This document shows, in pieces, positions 1-5,202 of a stretch of 9,003 bases of DNA. Source of the stretch: Erysipelotrichaceae bacterium (GTDB lineage Bacteria; Bacillota_I; Bacilli_A; Erysipelotrichales; Erysipelotrichaceae); the NCBI GenBank assembly GCA_027449005.1, contig DAIDML010000043.1, positions 1 through 9,003 of the forward strand, in the 5' to 3' direction. The notes beneath the pieces are model-generated. The model ran no database searches and had not been told where the DNA came from. It worked only from the letters and a program-made list of their open reading frames with translations. The translations under genes were made by a program, and so were the position numbers. Within the stretch, counting starts at the first letter, position 1, and each line of letters begins with the position of its first letter.

Positions 1-416
1 ATCATAATTTCTTTTTGATTGTGTAGTTTTACACGTAAAATGGTTTGTGCTGGATACGATAAAGCTGATGACACTACTCCAATGGATTCATTGTAATTCA
101 TGACTTCACAGCCTTCTAAATCACTGAGTGTGATTCTATTGGAATCAACTTCCACCATTTGTTCAATGATAACGAAGCGATACTGTTCAGCTTGAGTTCG
201 ATCATTGATGCCTTCAACACTGATAAGTGCATGATCTTGATGCATGCGAAAAGTAAGCACCTTTGTCTCAACATCCTGTTGATTGATCTTAAGAATCAGG
301 GTCTTACCTACTTGAAACCTTTCATGAGGAATATCTGTAAAGCATTTCACTTTAAGTTCTCCTTTGACTTTGAAAGGTCGTACAATTTGTCCAATTTTTA
401 CTCGTTTTTGTTTCAT
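1..416 (-). CDS. rimM: Ribosome maturation factor RimM (C-terminus cut by window edge)
   Basis: RimM binds ribosomal protein S19 and helps mature the 3' domain of the 30S subunit. The frame is open from the ATG at 416 to the window edge, giving 138 codons of a protein usually 165-175 residues long. The N-terminal barrel begins VKIGQIVRPFKVKGELKV, a divergent form of the family's 'G.I...hGikGE..V' signature. The linker and start of the PRC-like domain follow (ISVEGINDRTQAEQ, then LSDLEGCEV and IGVV). The usual 'tgA.Dv.vV' segment is replaced by SYPAQTILRVKL. It lies 30 bases after khpA in the conserved order rpsP-khpA-rimM, so trmD is expected beyond the left edge. No Shine-Dalgarno site is visible before the ATG; a hairpin fills the gap instead. 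The identification rests on both sequence and context. The divergence is real but does not suggest another family. Confidence 0.88.
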   Translation of the reverse strand, partial: MKQKRVKIGQIVRPFKVKGELKVKCFTDIPHERFQVGKTLILKINQQDVETKVLTFRMHQDHALISVEGINDRTQAEQYRFVIIEQMVEVDSNRITLSDLEGCEVMNYNESIGVVSSALSYPAQTILRVKLHNQKEIM

Positions 417-425
417 ATAAAAGTG

Positions 426-448
426 AAGAGGATGAACATCATCCTCTT
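426..448 (-). promoter_or_regulatory. Perfect 10-bp hairpin between khpA and rimM
   Basis: AAGAGGATGA (426-435) and TCATCCTCTT (439-448) form a perfect 10-bp stem with a 3-nt loop. It overlaps the khpA stop codon and ends 9 bases before the rimM ATG. On the mRNA the stem contains the only purine-rich SD-like stretch near rimM (AAGAGGA), where it would be base-paired. What follows the stem is CACTTTTATATG, too poor in uninterrupted U for a convincing terminator. It could act on rimM translation, RNA processing or stability. That role is inferred from position only. Confidence 0.5.
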
Positions 449-695
449 AATAATCCTCAAATTTTATAACAATTTTCTTGTCTTCTAAGCGGGCAGGAAT
501 GGACATCACTTGACGAAGTGCTGTCGCCATAGATCCTTGGCGACCAATAAGACGAGCAATATCTTCACTTTTTGCATACACCATTAAAATAACTTCATTT
601 TCATCGAGAGTTGGAAGCGTCTTAATTGATAAAGCTTTCTTATCTTCGACTAATGGTGTGACTAAATCCATTAAGGCTTGCTCTAGATTTGTCAT
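447..695 (-). CDS. khpA: KH-domain RNA-binding protein KhpA
   Basis: This is a small (82-residue) single-KH-domain RNA-binding protein. In other Bacillota KhpA pairs with KhpB and affects cell elongation and division and mRNA/sRNA binding; that role is family knowledge. The sequence shows the KH GxxG loop as IGRQGSMATALR (GRQG at residues 51-54). It is preceded by a helix-strand segment (ALMDLVTPLVEDK) and followed by the strand KKIVIKFE, and the length is typical of the family. The ATG at 695 comes 2 bases after the rpsP stop. Its weak SD-like TTAGGTAA lies in the last rpsP codons, so the two genes are probably translationally coupled. It is co-transcribed with rpsP from the promoter at 998-1026 and leads into rimM. 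Nothing appears broken. Confidence 0.93.
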   Translation of the reverse strand: MTNLEQALMDLVTPLVEDKKALSIKTLPTLDENEVILMVYAKSEDIARLIGRQGSMATALRQVMSIPARLEDKKIVIKFEDY

Positions 696-697
696 GA

Positions 698-970
698 TTA
701 TTTACCTAATTTTGATTCGTGGAATTTCTTCATAACACCTGCTTGTGATAGTAAATCACGAACAGTATCTGAAGGTTGAGCACCGTTGGATAACCATTTT
801 AAAGCAACTTCATCGTTAACTTTTAATTCTGCAGGTTGTGAAGTTGGGTTATAGAATCCTACGACTTCAATAAAACGACCATCACGTGGCGCACGTGAAT
901 CAGCAGCAACAATACGATAGAAAGGATCTTTTTTAGCACCCATACGTTTTAATCTTAATTTTACAGCCAT
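698..970 (-). CDS. rpsP: 30S ribosomal protein S16
   Basis: S16 is a small-subunit assembly protein that binds the 5' domain of 16S rRNA. The 90-residue product opens with [26 protein letters not shown] and continues with [15 protein letters not shown], the diagnostic S16 sequence. [19 protein letters not shown] and a short basic tail follow. The length is normal for Bacillota. The start is fixed by an AGGAGGT site at 978-984, 7 bases before the ATG. It is the first gene of rpsP-khpA-rimM, with its own sigma-A-type promoter directly upstream and a leader of only about 20 nt. Read-through from ffh is also possible because no terminator separates them. Confidence 0.98.
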   Translation of the reverse strand: MAVKLRLKRMGAKKDPFYRIVAADSRAPRDGRFIEVVGFYNPTSQPAELKVNDEVALKWLSNGAQPSDTVRDLLSQAGVMKKFHESKLGK

Positions 971-991
971 TGATTTGACCTCCTAATTTCC

Positions 992-1025
992 TGACACATC
1001 ATATCAAATGTGTTTTAATGTGTCA
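992..1025. repeat. Inverted repeat spanning the rpsP promoter
   Basis: TGACACAT (992-999) and ATGTGTCA (1018-1025) form a perfect 8-bp inverted repeat with an 18-bp centre. One arm lies in the -35 box. The other overlaps the end of the -10 box and the likely start region. ATGTGT occurs again inside at 1008-1013 and could pair with the same arm as a tighter hairpin (994-999 with 1008-1013). Such an arrangement could be an operator, but part of it is imposed by the TTGACA sequence itself, so chance is possible. Confidence 0.45.
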
Positions 1026-1026
1026 A
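998..1026 (-). promoter_or_regulatory. Sigma-A-type promoter for rpsP-khpA-rimM
   Basis: On the minus strand there is a perfect -35 TTGACA (plus coordinates 1021-1026), a 17-nt spacer, and -10 TATGAT (998-1003). A start around 991 would leave about 20 nt before the rpsP ATG, including the strong SD. The site lies in the 72-bp gap after the ffh stop, so the ribosomal genes can be transcribed independently of ffh. Confidence 0.85.
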
Positions 1027-1042
1027 GCATTTTTACTTAACA

Positions 1043-2413
1043 CTATCTTTTGTTTTTTCGCTTATTAGGATTTTTTTTAGTGTTAGAACCTGCACTCAAC
1101 GATGAAGGCATTCCACCTTGCATTTTGAGGACGTGTTTCATTTGCTCTTTCGTTTGCTCAAGTTGCATGATGGTTTGATTCACCACAAGCAGTGGCTGTC
1201 CTGATCCCTTTGCGATACGTTGTTTACGAGGTTGTTTTAGAAGTGAAGGATTAGCACGTTCTTCCTTAGTCATGGACTGAATTATGGCTTTTGTTTTCTT
1301 AAGATTTGCGTTGGCCACTTCATCATCTATGCTAGGCATCATCTTATTCGCCCCAGGAAGCATCTTCATCATGTTTTTAATCGAACCCATTTTACTGACT
1401 TGATTGATTTGTTCTAACATATCATTAAAGTCAAATTGACCTGTCATCATCTTTTGAGCTACATTGACTGCTTGTTTTTGATCAATATTTTCCTGTGCTT
1501 TTTCAACTAAAGAAACAATATCACCCATTCCCAATAATCGATTGGCATAACGATCTGGATAAAACAACTCTAAATCTTCAATCTTTTCCCCTACCCCAAC
1601 AAATTTCACATGAATCCCTGTGAGTGAGACAACAGAGAATACTCCCCCACCTTTAGAATCACTGTCAAACTTAGTCGCAAACAACCCCGTTAAAGGAATC
1701 GTTTGATTGAAACGTTGCGCGACATTGATGATATCCTGACCACTCATCGCATCCACTGAGAGTAAAACATCCGTGAATTTAACACGATCTTTAAGAAGAG
1801 CCAATTCATCCATCAGTGCTTCATCAATGGACAAACGACCTGCTGTATCAATCAATACAGCATTAAAACCATTGATACGAGCATACGCCAATGCTGCATC
1901 AACAACTTGGATTGGTGTGGAGTTTTCTTGAGCAAAAACTTCCACTTGAATGCTATCCCCTAACGTCTTTAATTGAGTGATTGCAGCTAAACGCTGTAAA
2001 TCAGCCGCAACCAATAAAACACGTTTTTGATGTTTTGTTTTAAGGAAATGTGCAATCTTAGCAATGGAAGTTGTTTTACCTGAACCTTGTAACCCCACCA
2101 TACCCAAAATCATCATTGGAGTATTAAGCGTTAAGGAAGACATTTCTTGTCCTAAGATACGAATAATCTCATCATGGACAATCTTTACTACCATGTTTGA
2201 TGGTGTTACTTTTGAATTCAAAGACAACCCAATTGATTTCTCTTTGATGGTTGTTAGAAAACGATTAATGACTGTAAGATTGACATCTGCTTCCAATAAA
2301 GCAAGTCGAATCTCTCTAAGCATCCCTTCCATGTTTTTTTCATCAAGCGTACTTTGACCTTTGATTTTTGAAACAATGGAAGATAAACGTTGGGATAATT
2401 GTTCAAATGGCAT
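1043..2413 (-). CDS. ffh: Signal recognition particle GTPase Ffh
   Basis: Ffh (SRP54) binds 4.5S/scRNA and signal sequences on nascent chains, and delivers ribosomes to FtsY at the membrane. The 456 residues give the full N-G-M layout. An N-terminal helical bundle runs to about residue 90. The P-loop GLQGSGKTT is at 107-115, DTAGR at 189-193 and TKFD at 247-250. The methionine-rich M domain, about 325-433, includes GSIKNMMKMLPG and the RNA-binding RIAKGSGQ, and a lysine-rich tail follows. Some usually invariant positions differ: DxxRPAA reads DLQRLAA (137-144), and the GD.RGGAA loop after TKxD reads SDSKGGGVF. The frame is intact, so these look like lineage drift. The ATG at 2413 follows AGGAGA (2419-2424) by 5 bases. 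The usual upstream partner ylxM is absent; ezrA lies 49 bases upstream. No clear promoter of its own is visible. Confidence 0.97.
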   Translation of the reverse strand: MPFEQLSQRLSSIVSKIKGQSTLDEKNMEGMLREIRLALLEADVNLTVINRFLTTIKEKSIGLSLNSKVTPSNMVVKIVHDEIIRILGQEMSSLTLNTPMMILGMVGLQGSGKTTSIAKIAHFLKTKHQKRVLLVAADLQRLAAITQLKTLGDSIQVEVFAQENSTPIQVVDAALAYARINGFNAVLIDTAGRLSIDEALMDELALLKDRVKFTDVLLSVDAMSGQDIINVAQRFNQTIPLTGLFATKFDSDSKGGGVFSVVSLTGIHVKFVGVGEKIEDLELFYPDRYANRLLGMGDIVSLVEKAQENIDQKQAVNVAQKMMTGQFDFNDMLEQINQVSKMGSIKNMMKMLPGANKMMPSIDDEVANANLKKTKAIIQSMTKEERANPSLLKQPRKQRIAKGSGQPLLVVNQTIMQLEQTKEQMKHVLKMQGGMPSSLSAGSNTKKNPNKRKNKR

Positions 2414-2439
2414 ACATTTCTCCTAGAGGTTTTCAAAGA

Positions 2440-2464
2440 AAAGACAATGTCAATCATTGTCTTT
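2440..2464 (-). terminator. AT-rich hairpin at the ezrA-ffh junction, weak terminator or attenuator
   Basis: AAAGACAATG and CATTGTCTTT form a perfect 10-bp stem with a 5-nt loop, overlapping the ezrA stop codon. The minus-strand transcript leaves the stem into TCTTTG, so a broken U-rich stretch follows. Only three pairs per stem are G-C, so termination would be partial at best. Since ffh has no obvious promoter in the 49-bp gap, incomplete termination that sets the ezrA:ffh ratio is plausible but inferred. Confidence 0.45.
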
Positions 2465-4190
2465 ATTGAGCACTTTTTGCATTGTTTGAGATCAGTTTCT
2501 CAAAACTGTGTGGATGTAGTTTTTCAATGGCTTTTAAAGCTTGGTTTAAAGCTAAAGTGTACTCACCATTTCTAAAACTTAATTCTACACGATTCAGCTC
2601 AGAATCCAAATTTGGGCTGCTACTGCGATACTTATTGGCTAAGACAATGGCACTTTCAATCATCTCCACCATACCCACAATGTTGTTCACATTGTTATAA
2701 AGTGCATAAATATAATCAATGGCTTCATTTGTCAGTTGGTTTAAACGAGGTAATTCAATCACTTCTTTCTCAAGTAACTGAGCAATCAACACCGTCATTT
2801 GCTTTGCCTTATTTAGATCTCCATTGTAGGAATCTGAAATAGCTGGTAAACGATGCTTCTTGATTTTAACTTTGATTTCATTAACAATCAAGTGAAGTTT
2901 AAGCAATTGTTTGCGTATTCTTTCTTCATCTTCCTTAAGTGTCTTGAATGTTGTAAGAGCATCATCCAAGGTCTTAAGAAGTCCAGATGTTGCAGAAGAC
3001 GTTTCTTTGACTTGTGTCAAAATTGAAGAATACGGATCGTGTTTTTTGATTGACGACTCAACTTCTATTAAACTCTCTTTGACGTTTAAAAGTGATGATT
3101 GATGATGGACCATATCAAACGTCTTAGGATTGGTTTGATAACGCTGTTTGAGTGTTTCTAATGAATGATTAAGATCACTCATCTTTAGTTCAATGCTAGG
3201 AAGCATAACATCAATGTTAGATAGCAATGTATACACTTGATCATGAGAACTTACTTCATGCGCACACGATTCTTTCATTTGTTGAAGACGTTTTAATCGA
3301 TTTTGATTGTTGTTGGCAACATTCTCGATGATGGCATTACGCAGTAACGCAAGATCCTCTTTCAATGTAGAAGAGATAAGTTCAAGATTTTTGGGAATCA
3401 TTAAGTGATCGACTGGAATGTTTTTAGACTTACAGGATGAATAAAGACTGGACAAGTCATCCATCATGGTTGGAATTCGACCTTTGCAATCTTTAATCAA
3501 TTCAGGAAGTGAATGGATTCTATTGTATAAATCTTCAACCGCGTGATGAATCTCTGCCATTTTTTGTCTGGCTTTTTCAAATTCAGATGCAACCATCCAA
3601 GATTCAAATGATTCAAACATCACTTCAATTTCACCAACAGTTAATGTTAGTGTGTCCATTGCCATGGATAGTTCATTGTTTTTAGTTGCAATGAATGTCT
3701 TACATTGAATAAATGTTTCTTTAATTGACGTGATTTCACTGCGTTGCTCAAATTCGTCTTCTAATAAAACATCCAAACGTTGGTTCAGATCATGTACAAT
3801 TGGACTTAACTCTGCTAATGCATGAATTAAATCATCGAGATATTTTGCTGATTGAGATAAAGAACCATACATGATTTCATCTTCTGTATCTGACATCATG
3901 GATGTCACTTCAACAAATTGCTGATTAATGTGTTCTAATGCTTCATTGGATTGTGCAACCACAGAAAGTAGCCCATCATTAACTTTAGCCAAAGCGATTG
4001 CTTTGTTCACTTTAAAAGTAAGTGGAATGGTTCTTAGAGTTGTTAATTCAACTTCGCATTCTTTGTATCGCTTCTTCAAACGGTTCTTTCTTACACTTTG
4101 CAATATAAGAATCAAGACAATTAAAACGATGATCGAAATCAGCCCATATAATACTAAATCATTTTGTAGTAATTGAAGAATTAGTTCCAT
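2463..4190 (-). CDS. ezrA: Septation ring formation regulator EzrA
   Basis: EzrA is a membrane-anchored, spectrin-like protein that restrains FtsZ ring assembly and links division to cell-wall enzymes in Bacillota. The product is 575 residues, close to the family length. It has one N-terminal membrane segment (about 11-31), then a basic stretch (RKNRLKKRYK), then almost continuous alpha-helical coiled coil with many Glu, Lys, Leu and Gln. The C-terminus carries the best family match (about 518-560): ANKYRSSSPNLDSELNRVE, then FRNGEYTLALNQALKAIEKLHP. This resembles 'NRYRS...aE.lFr...Y..AL..A..A.EkveP'. The Gln of the family's QYxNRYRS patch is not conserved and Arg is Lys. The ATG at 4190 is chosen over an upstream in-frame ATG (4223) because GAGG lies 6-9 bases before it and the membrane segment follows at once. 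ezrA is divergent from rpsD, a pairing also seen near ezrA in Bacillus. Confidence 0.92.
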   Translation of the reverse strand: MELILQLLQNDLVLYGLISIIVLIVLILILQSVRKNRLKKRYKECEVELTTLRTIPLTFKVNKAIALAKVNDGLLSVVAQSNEALEHINQQFVEVTSMMSDTEDEIMYGSLSQSAKYLDDLIHALAELSPIVHDLNQRLDVLLEDEFEQRSEITSIKETFIQCKTFIATKNNELSMAMDTLTLTVGEIEVMFESFESWMVASEFEKARQKMAEIHHAVEDLYNRIHSLPELIKDCKGRIPTMMDDLSSLYSSCKSKNIPVDHLMIPKNLELISSTLKEDLALLRNAIIENVANNNQNRLKRLQQMKESCAHEVSSHDQVYTLLSNIDVMLPSIELKMSDLNHSLETLKQRYQTNPKTFDMVHHQSSLLNVKESLIEVESSIKKHDPYSSILTQVKETSSATSGLLKTLDDALTTFKTLKEDEERIRKQLLKLHLIVNEIKVKIKKHRLPAISDSYNGDLNKAKQMTVLIAQLLEKEVIELPRLNQLTNEAIDYIYALYNNVNNIVGMVEMIESAIVLANKYRSSSPNLDSELNRVELSFRNGEYTLALNQALKAIEKLHPHSFEKLISNNAKSAQ

Positions 4191-4205
4191 AAAAACCTCA
4201 TGACT

Positions 4206-4214
4206 ATTGTACCA
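4206..4214 (-). promoter_or_regulatory. Extended -10 promoter candidate for ezrA
   Basis: On the minus strand TGGTACAAT gives an extended -10 (TGn plus TACAAT, hexamer at plus 4206-4211). The -35 region 17 bases upstream is poor (only ACA of TTGACA), as is common with extended -10 sites. The predicted start near 4199 would leave a leader of only about 9 nt, beginning at the SD (4194-4200). The assignment is reasonable, but the very short leader lowers confidence. Confidence 0.5.
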
Positions 4215-4239
4215 TAATTGCACTCAGTTGTTTTATAAA

Positions 4240-4268
4240 TTGACAGGTTTAAGGCATTGTGTTATCAT
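4240..4268 (+). promoter_or_regulatory. Sigma-A-type promoter for rpsD
   Basis: TTGACA (4240-4245), a 17-nt spacer and TATCAT (4263-4268) give a near-consensus promoter with a predicted start at about 4275. It lies back to back with the proposed ezrA promoter, the two -35 regions being only a few bases apart, so the polymerases would compete for the same 60 bp. Confidence 0.82.
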
Positions 4269-4274
4269 TCATTA

Positions 4275-4443
4275 GCGTTTAATAATAGCAGAAGTGAGCT
4301 AGTATTAAGGTCATGCGTTTATCAAACCGAAAGGTCACCCCAAAGTAACCCTCTGCTAGGGCGAAATGAATAGGATAAACACATCTTAATAAGAAGACAC
4401 CCTGTTGTTGTTTTATGAGCCATAAAACACAAGGAGGAACATC
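4275..4443 (+). ncRNA. Structured rpsD mRNA leader, candidate S4 autoregulatory element
   Basis: About 170 nt separate the predicted start from the rpsD ATG, far longer than the other leaders here. GTTTATC (4317-4323) pairs with GATAAAC (4374-4380). Inside that helix are ACC-GAAA-GGT (4326-4335, GNRA tetraloop) and CCCT-CTGCT-AGGG (4349-4361). The loop CTGCT (4353-4357) is complementary to AGCAG at 4287-4291, outside the main helix, which would make a pseudoknot. A further 9-bp hairpin (TGTTTTATG, loop AGC, CATAAAACA; 4409-4429) ends one base before the AAGGAGG site (4431-4437). S4 represses its own mRNA through such leaders in Bacillus and through a pseudoknot in E. coli. I matched topology and context, not a covariance model. 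Confidence 0.6.
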
Positions 4444-5043
4444 ATGGCAAGAATCATTGGTAAATTAACCAAAAAATCACGTCGATATGAATTCATGTTG
4501 ACAGAACGTCCAACCGACTTACGTCGTTCCAATGCTCCAGGAGCAGCAAAAGATGCCCGTCGCTCAAAATTGAGCAACTATGCACTTCAATTACGTGAGA
4601 AACAACGTATTCGTTTCACTTATGGTGTTACTGAAAGACAATTCTTTAACACTTTCCTTAAGTCAGCAAAACTTAAAGGAGTTCACGGTCACAATTTCTT
4701 AGGTGTTCTTGAATCACGCCTAGACAACCTTGTCTACCGTGCTGGATTCTCCAACACTCGTGCAGGTGCAAGACAATTGGTTAACCACGGACATGTCCTT
4801 GTTAACGGTAAGAAAGTTGATATTCCATCTTTCATCGCAAGCAAAGGTGATGTGATTTCTTTCAAAGAAGGATCATCCAAACTCGACGTTGTCACTGAAG
4901 CATTAGCTGGTGGACGTGCAGTTCCAACTTTCTTGGATGTAAGCAAAGACAATCGTACAGCAAGACTTCTTCATTTCCCTGAAAGAAACGAAATTGCAAA
5001 CGACTTCAACGAATCACTCGTGGTCGAATTCTACAACCGATAA
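4444..5043 (+). CDS. rpsD: 30S ribosomal protein S4, zinc-free type
   Basis: S4 is a primary 16S rRNA-binding protein that starts 30S assembly and lines the mRNA entry channel. In many Bacillota it also represses its own mRNA. The 199-residue product reads MARIIGKLTKKSRRYEF at the start, then basic segments typical of S4 (LQLREKQRIRFTYGVTERQF). The S4 RNA-binding fold follows at about 90-152 (ESRLDNLVYRAGFSNTRAGA, then HVLVNGKKVDIPSF). The N-terminus has no cysteine cluster, so this is the zinc-independent form. The start is fixed by AAGGAGG (4431-4437), 6 bases before ATG. It is monocistronic: promoter at 4240-4268, structured leader, and a strong terminator 27 bases after the stop. The gene is divergent from ezrA and intact. 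Confidence 0.98.
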   Translation: MARIIGKLTKKSRRYEFMLTERPTDLRRSNAPGAAKDARRSKLSNYALQLREKQRIRFTYGVTERQFFNTFLKSAKLKGVHGHNFLGVLESRLDNLVYRAGFSNTRAGARQLVNHGHVLVNGKKVDIPSFIASKGDVISFKEGSSKLDVVTEALAGGRAVPTFLDVSKDNRTARLLHFPERNEIANDFNESLVVEFYNR

Positions 5044-5070
5044 TATTTATCATTCAATCATAACCATAAG

Positions 5071-5096
5071 CTACCGATTTCTATCGGTAGTTTTTT
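5071..5096 (+). terminator. Intrinsic terminator of rpsD
   Basis: CTACCGAT (5071-5078) and ATCGGTAG (5083-5090) form a perfect 8-bp stem with loop TTCT, followed directly by six T. It lies 27 bases after the rpsD stop. The remaining gap to the next terminator (5097-5170) shows nothing recognisable. Confidence 0.93.
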
Positions 5097-5170
5097 ATGT
5101 TAATAAAACAAGGACTCGATGAATCATCGCATCATTAAAACCAAATTCATAATTCAATACAATTTACGAT

Positions 5171-5199
5171 AAAAAATGATTCGTATCAAAAGAATCATT
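5171..5199 (-). terminator. Intrinsic terminator of the HD-GYP gene
   Basis: On the minus strand AATGATTC (plus 5192-5199) pairs with GAATCATT (5175-5182) around a 9-nt loop. Six U run through and just past the base of the stem (plus A at 5171-5176). It begins 3 bases after the stop codon at 5203-5205. Together with the rpsD terminator it insulates two convergent transcription units. Confidence 0.82.
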
Positions 5200-5202
5200 G
5201 TC

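Noticed and set aside
159..488. Open frame of 109 codons on the plus strand
   Set aside because: Antisense to rimM and khpA, with no Shine-Dalgarno site and no recognisable domain; the opposite strand codes for a clear operon.
2064..2357. Plus-strand open frame antisense to ffh
   Set aside because: Lies across the Ffh N and G domains on the other strand; composition follows from the ffh codons.
2425..2453. TTGACA on the minus strand as a -35 for ffh
   Set aside because: The matching -10 position reads ACCTCT at 17-nt spacing and nothing better at 16 or 18; the hexamer is part of the hairpin stem and loop.
2254..2457. Minus-strand 67-codon frame overlapping the start of ffh, considered as a relic of ylxM
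   Set aside because: It shares most of its length with ffh in another frame and shows no helix-turn-helix pattern.
2482..4176. Several plus-strand frames within ezrA (2482-2700, 2612-2842, 2911-3102, 3928-4176)
   Set aside because: All antisense to a continuous coiled-coil gene with good start and C-terminal signature; no own signals.
4275..4443. T-box or metabolite riboswitch upstream of rpsD
   Set aside because: No T-box motif or terminator/antiterminator pair before the gene, and the downstream gene is a ribosomal protein known for autoregulation.
4734..4952. Minus-strand frame inside rpsD
   Set aside because: Antisense shadow of the S4 RNA-binding domain.
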